From Lithospermum erythrorhizon (lineage: Eukaryota; Streptophyta; Magnoliopsida; Boraginales; Boraginaceae): a DNA stretch of 64,000 nt. A program made the position numbers and the translations under genes. This document shows, in pieces, positions 46,601 to 58,089 of the stretch (positions are counted from its first letter, which is position 1; every line of letters begins with the position of its first letter). The notes under the pieces are model-generated. The model was not told the origin of the DNA. It was given only the letters and a program-made list of their open reading frames with translations, and did no database searches. The DNA lies in assembly GCA_019722365.1 (NCBI GenBank), contig JADFUC010000949.1:248001-312000 (forward strand), written 5' to 3'.

Positions 46601-49600
46601 TGACTGATTCCGACTGTACATGCCGTTGTTTCATAATTATACACAACCTAGAATGAAACCAGGCAGCTTCCTGGTTCTTTCCCAAAGCATACCGTATAAT
46701 AAAAGATGTAGCGGGACCACCACAGATGCTCGCAATTATTGGATATGTAATGCAGAATGACGTCCATTCTTTGATAGATAACTGTTTAGCTTAAATGGGT
46801 TTAGATACTACTTTAGCTCAGATTAAGATATGAATAAATTCATGGAATTTTGAAGAAAAGGAAAGATACTGGCTGGATTCAGAGCATATGTATGAAGAAA
46901 ATAAATTGAAGTGCCATAAATTGATTCGATCTTTTTGTGGCAAGCCGGATTATTTATCATGTAAGTCAAAGAAATGCTTCCATCAACTTGCATTTACACC
47001 AGCATATACAATCTTCAGAAGAACATGATCTGGTTTAAGTGGTAGCCTTAATGAAATTGTCTGATAAACATTTGACTGAGGAAATTGTGACTTAAGGTAT
47101 GGACGACTCTAAGAAGAAGGAGCCACCTTTGGATTGAAGATCATTACGATTTAAATTGTAAAGGAGAAGCTGACTTTTCCAAATAGTTTAAAGAAGCTAA
47201 AGTATTGTTCAGTACACAATGTTGGATTACAGAAGAATATGTAACTAAACAGATATATCAACAGCCAGCCTACTTGGTCTAATATCTCAATGTCTGAGCA
47301 GGACAATAATTGTTGAAAATACTAAAAAGTATAAAATAACGCTGAATCTTTTTATACGGGTTCACACACACGTCAAGGGGTAATCCTGTTCAACAGCTGC
47401 CAAATCAAGCTGGAGACCAAGACTCAGCACGTTGTTGCAATCACAGCCTCCGTTTCAGACCATCTTATAATTTTAGTATTACCAGTGACTTAAATCTACC
47501 AGCCCAGCTAGATTTAGGCTTTAAAATGATACTCCCTGAGTAATCTTTAATGAAGTAAGAAACATTCAATAGTTTGGAACAATTGAGAAAAAGGTTGAAA
47601 AAAAATGGATATTTTAGGATAATATGAAGATTGGCCGGGCTAAATCGCTTCGTTTAACACCTGAGCCGCTGTCGTGAGGGGACGTGAGGACCGCAGTCTC
47701 GATAGCGGTCTCAACTCTCGAAGGGGTCTCGATGTAAACTCATCTGGAACCCGGCCCTGGATGTGTAGGAGACTGAAATGAGAGACCACCGGTCTCGATG
47801 GGGGTCCCATTCCTTTTGAAATAATGTTGACATGATAATAAAAACTTGAAGCCTTTTCAAATCACGTCTTGAACCTCCGTTCGCGGCGCCCCAAGAACTG
47901 CTCAAGGGTTAGCTGAAGTCGAGCACTTTGACTTAAAGTAACACCGCTTGTTTCTGACCGCTTTGGCGAAACATGTAGTTCGATCTCCTGTCTTATTACG
48001 ACCCGAGGACGTTTCTCGATCTTTGAGCAAAATGGAACGCCCAGTCTATGTGCTTTTTGTCGTCGCCAAACACGGGATTTTAGCGGAAATTCATCCTTTT
48101 CCCCGACTTCTCAGCGATGTGGGGTGGTACATCGTACTCAAGATTGACTCTTTCAAAAAGTACACTTGACGATCGTCTCTTCCAAACTGCCATAAGCGAC
48201 ATATTTTGCTGCCGGCTAAACGATGCTACTTAGTTCTTGACTTGAAATCTCGAAGCTAATACGCGGGTACCCCCTGATTGAATACATATCCGCTGGGCGA
48301 ACTCCCAAAGCCTCTTGGGAATTACAGTGGGGATGAGATCTGTTTATGTGAGAGAGACGGCCCGGTATTGATTGCGTCCGCCCGAGGCTTGAGGTAAGCA
48401 CGATTGTAACCTCGTACTTCTAACAGATTCCCTCTCGACTATTCCGTTAAATTTGGAGATTTGTTCCACGGAATAGTCTTGCATCCACACTTATTCAAAA
48501 TTCAAACCTGATATTGTTTTGAGAAATCGTATGTTATGTGTTTGCGTTTAGCCGGATCGAAAACAACTTCCCTTTCTCGGTAAAAAAGTGTAATTACCGA
48601 CAGCCAGGCTACCAGCAAAGACTTGGCACCTCGGATTTGTTAACAGAAATAAACCCAAACTTTTACCGTTGCGTAATCCGTGAGAGGTTGCAGCCAGTGG
48701 GCCTCCCCTGAGAACTTGACTGTGCGCTTGGTCCCAATTGTGTGTGAAGACTAGCACCGAGGCTACCGGTTGTTTCTTGAAATTTAACAAGCCCGGCTTG
48801 CGCCCCCCAGCGCGGCTACTCGTAGATATATGATGATCGCGTTTGACTCGGTGTCGCATTATTTGACTCTTGAGTTCATTGCTTCGTATATTTAAACCCG
48901 GTTTGACATCGATAACACCACAAACTGTCCAGCATTATAGTCGTTTTGGCTTTCAAAGTGCGGTACCTATATTTGGTTCTCGGTTCAAATTGAATTGCGC
49001 TCGGGCACGCCCAGGTTACATGGCATTAGTTAGAGTAAACGTCCTAAGTAAAGATTCAAAGTAAAGGAGCCATTCGGCGACTAGCGGGATGAAGCCCACG
49101 ACCCAGCCCAATCTCCGACTAGGGCTTTCCAGTAGATCGGTTGATTTAGGTTTGGGGAAGTATTTTAGAACGAGGTAGGCCACAGTGGTTAATTTTGAGA
49201 GATGGAACGAGGCAGTTCGGTTCCGATGGGTTTCCCGGTTCGATTATGCGGTTATTTCCGATTCATATATACCTTATGCCTTATACTTAATATTTTTTTA
49301 AATTTTTTAATAAAAATTCAGTACTTCAGTTGGAGTTGGACGAACGAAATCTTTTGATTTTTGTATTTTTGAGGCACTAGAGTTCAGTTAGATCGGTTAT
49401 CAAATTCGGTTTTTGGTTGATTCCGGTCGGTTGGTTAGAGTTTGTTAGCACTATAAAATTCATATAATTTGGGGTTATATCACGAGTGGGTGTAAATATA
49501 GCTTGATGCTCTGAATCGAGAATTTCAAAATTTGCTCCAGGCAATCAATGAGCCGAGTAAAACATCGCATAAGTCGTGAAGCGACATTCATTCGTTCTTT

Positions 49601-52600
49601 ATTGCCATACCGACTGCGGATGCCTTGCGTGCGCCGACCATCATGACCGGTCTTTGCAATCGTCCACTCCGAACTTAGGCTTCGCTGCTTCCTGCTTGAC
49701 TTTGACTCCGTTTGTTCATGACCCAACTTTCGCTTTGTCATAGTTCTTACTTTATGCACACATTCGTCTGAGACGCTTCCGGAAGGCCACGTCATTCTTT
49801 AGAACTTTAAGCGGGGGCGTATTCTTGTCCTTGTAAAGAAACATGACTTTCTCATTCCCGGCGGGTGCTGCGGCGACCTGCATGCGACTCCCAGTGACTT
49901 CTCATGAAGATGACGATAGTATCGATGCTTTGTAATTAAATCCTCGAAGTTAACACCAGCGGTAGATAATTGATTTATCAAACTAGCAAAATCATTAAGG
50001 TACCTAGCATTCGGAGTATTCATTGACTTTTTGTCTCAAGTGAAAACGATTCTTTTGCTTGAAATCCGACGTACTTATTGTTGAGGATGGTTTCTTATAT
50101 GAGAGCTATCATCGAAGCCACTTTGTCGTAATTTTCTTTTCCCATTACATTGTGATTTCCCCTAGACAAAGTCTGCTATATCGAGGGCATCATCAATTTG
50201 GTTCGGTCTTGATCTCCACATTTCTTGGGGCACAGCTGGTATGAAGGCACTTCTTCAATCTGAATAATCTTGTTGGGCGAAATCAACCCATCGAATTTAT
50301 CTGATATGTGGGTAGTACTTTGCCATTAAATTTGGATAAACTATAATACAGACTCGAGAACTTCCCATTTCAATCTGCGGTGTTGGGATTGAAGGTATAA
50401 CTAACGATTGCCATGGCTTGACTACACGAGTCTAATATGCAGATGTAAATGAGCAGACAATAAATTGAAAAAGTATATAACACAGAATCTTTATCACGGG
50501 TTCACATTTCGAGAATGCGTCATTGTGCAATCAACTAGAATGGAGCTCAAGCGATTTACAAAATTCCTATCAGAGCCAGCTTTACCAGATTGAGTAATAC
50601 TTTTTATAATTTTATTAATGACAAATCTACGCTTGGTTTAAAATGATGTCTGACTAAATGCAATCAAGTAGAGAACAGCTGCAATAATTTGGAACAATTT
50701 GGAAAAAGTTGAAAAATGAGATATTTTAAGGATAATATGAAGGAATTTGTGACCTAATCTTGCTTCGACTTCAACCTATGAAGCCACTTTGTGGGGAGAC
50801 TCATTGGGACCCCACGGTCTGTGGCGGGTCTCAACTCCTCAGAGAGGAGTCAGAGGTAAACTCTGGCCTCCTGGGAACGGCCCTCGGGATGTGCCGAGAC
50901 CCCACAATCCAGGGGCACGAATGTAGGATCTAAATCCACAAAAATGCCAAGCACTTTTTGAAATAAGCCGGCTTTAACATCTGAGAATCATAAGGTACAA
51001 CACGATACAACAAGTGAATCACAAAATCAGCAGTCATAAAATTGATATAATGAGACTTGTTCTTTTAAACATGAAATGGCTATTTATCAATCAAATAATT
51101 TCCATGCATACTTAACTTTTTGAGTTCTTTAACTTCAAGATTAAATTCAAAATTGAATATACCAGTACTTATGCTTTGAAATTTCAGGTCATAAGATTAC
51201 TTTTGGGTGAAGTTGAGCTTTTGAGGTGTCAAACTTGTTAGAGCTGGGAGATGGAGGTAGTGTAAAGTTGAAGCACATCCAACAGCTAGTAGTGGATGCT
51301 AGTATGAAGATTAAGTTAGCACACTAAAGACCTAAAAATTTGCCAAGACAGGGGAGTTGATTTAGAACCGCTGCAGTGCTTTTCTCTCTCACAAAAAAAA
51401 GGCAGAAGATAAGCTGGCCAATGCCCTTGGGCATGTAACTATTTCACAGAGTTCAAATTTTGAAATAAAAAGTAAAAGTATGGTAACATGTAAAAAATAT
51501 AAGTTGGATGAGGCCCACATACACTTTCTCAAAGCTTTGAGGAATTTGAACATCCCAGTGAGCTACAGATGAAGATTTTTTTCTTGAAATGGAAGGATTA
51601 ATAAGGTATTTTGCTTCTTCAGCAGGTGTTGGCCAATACTCCATTCCCCTTCGACTAGAAATCCATAAACAAGCTCCAGCTTTACTATCATCTTCAATTA
51701 GCTTATAAGCACCTAACACATAAAAATGACTAAAGATGAAAATAGGGGTACATACGAAAGATGTAAATGTCATTCTTAAAGATAACAGTTTATACACCTA
51801 CTGAAATCATATTCAACAAGAACATTAAACAAAGAGTTGCAACTTTAGCTCACCTTTTACTACCATATCCATAGGCATGTAGCCTCCAACACGATCAATA
51901 AAATTCTGATCCACCTTTGATGCCAAATCTGTCTGGACAAACTGTGGGAAAACAGATAAAAGCCAGCGAACATTATTGCCAGACATCGATTTCTGGATTA
52001 CTTGAAATTTGCAACTCGATTTATCAAAAGATTGATAAAATAATTTTAAGTGACAACTTCGTTTATCCATCTGATAGGAATCCTCAATGCCCATTTTTTT
52101 CAGAATGTTTGGTTATTTGGGAGGACTTGTAGTGACACCAATCTCTCAAAAGCTATCTTATGTCCTATTACATGGTGCTCTACAACCTTTTTCTCAATAT
52201 CCTAACTTTTATCACAGATAAAGCTCTCGAGTAGTCCTTTGACAGATATTTGGCATGCAGGACTATGTTAAGTCTAAAAGACACAAACAAATAAAATCAC
52301 TTCTGCATTGTCATCTTACAAAAGAATAATCTATATGTGATTTTTTGCTCAGAATTTAACTCTATTCTGTAACCGGAAAATATGTTCTTTTTATGGTAGC
52401 ATCCTCTGATGTGAACTAGGTAGAGATATCATGTGACTATGCGCCCATGCCACCTGGCTGTTGACCATTACACAATCACAATATTATCTTGCCTGAGTGA
52501 TTCAGAGTTACTCAGGAAGTCTCTTAGAAGATCGTATAACAAAGTCCCATGACGTATGATATAGAAAATTTAAAGCATGCAGATAGCCCACCTCAGGGCA

Positions 52601-53373
52601 AAGGACATTGATACGAATTCCCTGGCGCTTGTATGGAGCAAGTGATCGAGTAAATAGAACTACACCTCCTGCAAAAAGATGATTTGAAATGTAAATATGC
52701 AGAAGTTGGATGAGGTGGTCCAAATAAGCCCTTAGGACTCGAAGAATTGAACAAACCTTTAGAGGAAGAATAGATAGGACCATTATACATTGGATAGAGT
52801 CCTGAAGCAGAGCCCATATTGATAATGACGCCAGGCTTGTGAGAAGCTTGCATGGCTTGAATCTGGTGAGCAGATTACGTATTGCTATTACAGGGTCACA
52901 CAAGAGAACAAGAAAGGGAAGTTAAGACATACCGCAAGGCGAGTAGAATCAATAACCGCAATGAGATTGACAGCGATTGTTTTCCTCCACGATTGAGAAC
53001 CATCTTTGTAAAAAGGAATAAGATCGGCAATTCCAGCAGAGTTAATGCAGATGTCCAATCCGCCATATGTGTCCAAGTGTTTCCTAAAAGCAGCAGATAG
53101 TTCGCTTGTATTGGTAACATCGCATCTCGAAAACACAACTGGAGGGAATTTCAATGTCTTATCCTCCAACAGGGCTGCAGTTTCTCTCCCTTTTTCTTCA
53201 GAGGAGTCGAGTATGGTAATAAAAACTCCCTTCTCCGCCAGTGCTAACGCCAAGGCTTTACCTGTAAAAAATATACTTTCATATCCTCCTAATACTTTTA
53301 CTTAATCTAAAAACTTACCGATTCCTGATGCGCCACCAGTCACTAAAGCGGACATGCCCGGCTTCAGCTCCAT
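43688..53373 (-). CDS. NQR-type fusion: SDR + zinc-free quinone oxidoreductase, exon 7 damaged
   Basis: This is the plant two-domain NQR family (Arabidopsis At1g49670-like). Exons: 53319-53373, 52933-53261, 52757-52862, 52592-52668, 51854-51941, 51523-51712, [exon 7 remnant 46983-47108], 46367-46447, 46072-46173, 45886-45981, 45670-45744, 45248-45367, 45004-45132, 44822-44899, 44255-44341, 43840-43926 and 43688-43738. The SDR half has the cofactor loop [16 protein letters not shown] with the catalytic Ser, and YSSSKG with Tyr/Lys. The second half has [59 protein letters not shown] and [14 protein letters not shown]. All exons but the seventh join in phase. Exon 7 still shows VVHTLSHNF and [18 protein letters not shown] but in different frames, with an insertion, a deletion and a changed donor. 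Intron 6 also holds an LTR element. The full fusion may not be made from this allele. Confidence 0.85.
47220..50979. mobile_element. Decayed LTR retroelement in NQR intron 6
   Basis: Two direct copies of about 600 bp, 47220-47832 and 50381-50979, both begin TGTTGG and end at CA after a CTTTTGAAATAA stretch. They share GAGCAG.ACAATAA, GAATCTTT.T.ACGGGTTCACA, TTTGGAACAATT.G, GATATTTTA.GGATAATATGA and GGTCTCAACT in the same order. The 2.5 kb between them has no gag or pol and a less AT-rich texture, so it is a non-autonomous or heavily decayed element. I could not find a clear PBS, polypurine tract or target duplication, and the orientation is unknown. The LTRs differ by many changes and indels, so the insertion is old. 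Confidence 0.65.
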
Positions 53374-54088
53374 TTAATTAAGAGACTGGTTTCTTCATTA
53401 TCACACAATTCTGTATTTATAACGTCACACTTCACTGTACTTTGCGTTTTTAGTCCTTATCTTTTTATTCATTTCCGTGCCTCAATCATTAGCCTGCCGT
53501 CCTTACATTTAACCTCATTATTTTTTACCCAAACTCACATTTACAATTTTAGCTCATTTTTAATTCATATTTTTTGTTTTTACGTATCAATATTTAATCG
53601 ATTAACTTATTATTCTAACATTTATATTTAACAATATCTTCAAAATATTATCTTTATTGTCATTTTTCATAATATAATTACAAATTAATCGATAATCAAG
53701 ATTTCATACAGGAAACTATAACATTAATCAAATTGTATCGGAGATAATATTAGATTTTTATGAGCAATTAAATTTTTAACTCAAGTATTTTCATATTGTG
53801 TATTAATATAAAACATCTAACAATCAATAATTAATGAGTCATTTTAAATTGACTTTATAGTTGATGTGATAATTTTGATATAAATAAAATTATGTGATGA
53901 ATCGAGACATCAAAATTTATTAATTTTAGCCAACTAATGCAACAAGATTATCAACATATAATCCTTGTTTATATATACAACAATTTATTAGTAGTATTAC
54001 ACTTTGGGTATCCATTTGATTTCATCCTGCAAGGGAAGTTCCAACATTGATAACCCAACCTCTGGTATCTTTGTTACAAGCATCTTCT
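53374..54088. other. NQR upstream region / LRR gene 3' flank
   Basis: AT-rich spacer. It should hold the NQR promoter and the LRR gene's 3' UTR. No coding sequence seen. Confidence 0.35.
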
Positions 54089-57000
54089 TCACGGAGATAT
54101 CTGGTTTCCAGGAGAGACCCTACACTCTTTTTAACACCATCAGCATTGGATCAGCGTCAACTTGATATCTCATGTAAAAGCCTCAAATAATAGAAATAGG
54201 ACTAAAAGTTTTACTTACTGGAGTATAATCTTCTGGTTGCCACCCAGAGATGGAGGGATGCCACCATTGAACTTGTTGTTTTGCAAATTTCTGAAAACCA
54301 ATTATTATGTTAAGTAGAATAGTTGTGCATTTGTGCTACTTCTAACACCTAAAATAGAATAGAGTCCAAGAAATGATAAAAGAGCAGGACATACACTTCA
54401 CGGATATATGGAAGTTGGCCAAATGAATCAGGAATTTTGCCTTCAAATTGATTATTCTCCAAGTGCCTTTTATACATTAACAGAAGATGAGGATTTCAAG
54501 ATAAAAAGAATAAAACCAAGAGTCAGTTTCCATCTAACAAATTGTAATCTTGCCAAATAAGAGTTGATGCACGAGACTACAAATTGTATTTAAGTATAAT
54601 TTGGCTATGACTTATGAGTCGATACTGAATGTTTTGTAAAGAAGCTCAAGTATATGTCAAAGTATAGCCACTCATCTTTGGTTTGCTGATATAACTTTTG
54701 TAACGAGAAATAACTAAATATGGAGTACTTGATCATGCAGACATTCAAAAGAAAAAAAAATATTGGGATTCTTACAAGGTTTCCAATGCCTTCAGGTTGC
54801 TCAGATCATGTATTTCACCAGAAAGTTTGTTGTTCCCAAGCCAGCTACGAAGCATATGATCCCGTGAGAGACCAAACATATAATACGGAGTATGTTAATA
54901 ACAAAGCTAAGAGAGAATTATGTTCTTACATATTCTTTAGAGAAGTTAATGTGTATAGGCTATCAGGCAGCTTTCCAGTTATGCCAAAACCTGTCAAGTT
55001 ACTTCACTCATTGAAGTAACAAATGAACAAATCAGTTTATCAAGTGGTTAGTAAAATGAAATTCTACTTCTGTATTAAATTTAATATGAAGGGCAACTTA
55101 CAGAGAAACAATTCTGACTGAGTTACTATTTGAGCATGCAACTCCAGTCCAAGCATTCTCTTTAGGCATGCATGGATCTCCAGACCAATCCTCTGGTAGA
55201 TTTCCTAAGTTTTTCGCTAAGTCCATCATCGCCACCACTGTTAAATCAAGAAGAAAAATAAAGCGATAACTAATCAGCCGTATGGCAAAAGAAAATAGAT
55301 ATTTATACCTATTGGCTATTAGGTAAGACTGTAAGACTTTAGTTTCATATTTTAGAATGAGCTGTTTGACTTGACAATTGATCAACATGAACAAATTTTC
55401 ATGTTGTTTTGGAGAAGAAAAAAATTGTTTACCATCTCTTGTCAAAGTTCTTCTTCCGAGAACCAAGATCTGATACACCTCACCGGCATTAATAATTGGC
55501 CCAACAGGCATCCCATTTCCAGGAACCAAAGAAATCTCAGTATCACCATTAAGAGGCCACTCTGTCCCATAGACGGTGACACCACTAGCAGTCACTTTCA
55601 TATTGCTGAAGTATCTCTGACCATTAATATTAACATCAAACACCCTCGAGGTATTTGGGCCTGGCGTGCGGTTATCTTGAAAGTAAAGTGCGATGTGGTA
55701 GAGACTGCGGGGGACTGGAAACGGTGGCCAGTTGAATGTAAGATTTTTCCCTTGGCTAGAGGTCATTGCATCTGAAAATACCTTTGTTGGTGGGATGTTC
55801 CAGAATGCTGTAGGTGTTACATTGGACTGGCTTGTCTTCGCTAGGTAATTACTATCCATGTACGGTTGCCAGAGCCTATTAAATCTGTCATCTGGGTAGC
55901 TGTATCCATGAAATTAGTTACTAAGATGGAGTATCATCAAATGTCCATAGAAGTAAAGTAACTCAATGCTTGATAGACGATATAATCAGAAAAAATATGT
56001 CTATGAATTTGATCTGGAGTTTGATATGATCAGTCGTGTATTTGATCTTCCATGATTATCACAGACAATCGAACTCAGCTGCTTATTTATAGATGAGCAG
56101 GCAATTCCTATTCAATCTATAGCAATAGATGGTAGGATTTACAATTGACGCAATAGCTAAATAAATTCAGAGAACCTATAAGGACTAAACGACTCTAACA
56201 GCTACTGGTAATATAATCTGATGAGTAGGAGTCGTTCTAACAATGCTTATATCTGAATGGCAGAATAAGAAAGAGTCTATTACTATCAGTATATGTAACT
56301 GCTTCCAAAAGATTTATTTGGCATAGGAACGTAGCCAAGGAAATGTGTATTATAAAACACAAATGGTTCTTTTCCTACAAACACTTTTCACAAATTCATT
56401 CTAGACCTTGGAAAGATTAGAAAAGTTTACAACATTCTCAAGTATTTCATCGACATGAGACTTATACATCAACCTGTTCTAAAGCCTCTGAAGAGAGGTT
56501 GTTTCGGAATTGACCTAAGAGTGAAGTGTAAACACTATCTACTACTGTACTTCACAATAGATGAGAAGCAAACATACTCTAGTGAGCCATTTTGATTCAT
56601 TCCATCATATCTAAGAGACAGAGAATATCAAATCTTTAGCTCTATAGGAAATGGAGAAATCAACACAAGACTAATAATTTCCTTAGATCATATTCATTCG
56701 CAATTTCGCATCCAGAGCAATGATCATAATCTCTCATACTACTACAAAATTGCAGGGTGCTTAAGATTGCACCCCATGATTGAGCACAATTAGTAAGCAT
56801 ATGCATAGAAAGAATTGCGAAACAAGTCGAGGATGGCATAAGAAAAGTATGAAATTCATAGATAAAATTCATACCCGATGATCTCATTATTGGCAGAACC
56901 AAAAGTACTCCGAGCAACAGTCACGAGTGCATGCTTGTCGAAATCCGTAGAGTTATAAAGAGAACCCTCAAGATGATGCACTTCAATTGCAGAAATGAAA

Positions 57001-57901
57001 GGGCTTGACCTTGTATGTTGATTTCTTGCAAGACAAAGACTCAACATTCTACTATGAGCCATGACAATAACTTCATAATAAGAGACTAGGCCATCTTTGA
57101 AGTCCTCCCTAGTATCAACAGTGTTCCATTTGGTTCCATCAATGATCTGATCAAACACTGGTGGCTCTATCCCTCCATCAAATCCTCCATAATAATATAT
57201 AGTTTTCACAAGATATTTCTCTCCACTACTTGATTGGAAATTGTAACAATACTTTTTGGCTTTGGCATTTGGAAAATACCTCACTGTTTTCAAGATTGGC
57301 AATATATTTGGTTGATTTATAGCTGATTTGTTTCCAACTCTTATAAAATTATTATCCACCACGTATTTGAGACCCCCAGATTCTTCAGCAAAGTTCCCTC
57401 CACAATTTAAGAGTACTCCTGCCAAAGGCAGAGCTAGAAATTTCAGTATGAATGAGGTGAATGAAGCTATTCAAGAACTAAAAACTTGAAAAAAATATTG
57501 TGTGAACTTTGAACACTTTGTATTATGCTTGAACAATATTCAATTGATGAAGCTTTAATTTTCTTCCAACTTTCTTTTGGATACTCTTTTCTATCCTAAT
57601 TTGAACAACTACAAGAATGATTATATGGCAGGAAAGAAAAATAGCATACATGCATCATCAAATACTAAATGCAACTTATATGTTCCCCTGACTTAAAAGA
57701 GTTTATTACTCCTCCCAAAAAACTCATATTATTTTTTCCATATAATCAAACATTTAGTAGGTAGATAAATGCTAGCTTCAAGATGATCTATTGACATTAT
57801 TTATTTTGACAATTAAAACCAATCCCACTTAAACAAAAACATACGAAATTTCTCTCATGGAGTAATAATACAACAAAAAGTTAACCCTCCATGCAGTTAT
57901 G

Positions 57902-57964
<63 letters not shown>

Positions 57965-58089
57965 ACAAAAAAATGTTTTGGATATTTTTCCATATATATA
58001 TTGAACGTTGGTGTACCTGTTGGTTGAGGGTCGGCATTGATTGTGAGAGAGATGCTAAGCAGGCAAAGGAAGAAGATGGGGAGAGACAT
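54089..58089 (-). CDS. Secreted malectin-like/LRR protein without kinase
   Basis: It resembles the Arabidopsis At3g19230/At1g25570 group (di-glucose-binding-like plus short LRR). Nine exons in phase give 511 residues: 58017-58089, 56875-57418, 55433-55899, 55102-55237, 54930-55001, 54776-54844, 54395-54466, 54219-54290 and 54089-54119. The start MSLPIFFLCLLSISLTINA is a signal peptide; an in-frame ATG 20 codons upstream would put a Pro-rich tail before it and is less likely. The malectin-like region spans about residues 25-360 (VLLNCGG, YYGGFDG, PDDRFNRLWQPY, ALYFQDNRTPGPN). WSGDPCMPKENAWTGVAC links to about four LRRs on exons of 69-72 bases (TGKLPDSLYTLTSLKNI, NNKLSGEI, NNQFEGKIPDSFGQLP, NNKFNGGIPPSLGG), then a short tail ending VSPGNQISP. 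No membrane span or kinase follows, so the product is probably apoplastic. Confidence 0.92.
56488..56642. repeat. SINE-like interspersed repeat, copy 2 (in an LRR-gene intron)
   Basis: Matches the 3' half of 15751-15977: GAGGTTGTTTCGGAATTGAC, GATGAGAAGC, GCCATTTTGATTCATTC, and AGACAGAGAATATCAAATCT. It is shorter and diverged, and same-strand oriented. It lies in intron 2 of the malectin/LRR gene. Confidence 0.6.
57902..57960. repeat. (AAT)n microsatellite
   Basis: About 19 uninterrupted ATA trinucleotides in intron 1 of the malectin/LRR gene. Confidence 0.95.

Noticed and set aside
47711..50244. Open frames of 60-106 codons inside the LTR element, examined for gag, protease, integrase and reverse transcriptase
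   Set aside because: No motif such as the RT YxDD, integrase HHCC or a zinc knuckle could be read in any frame.
47215..50984. Target-site duplication around the LTR pair
   Set aside because: The flanking 5-mers do not match; GTACACAA on the left and GTACAACA near the right side are similar but not placed symmetrically.
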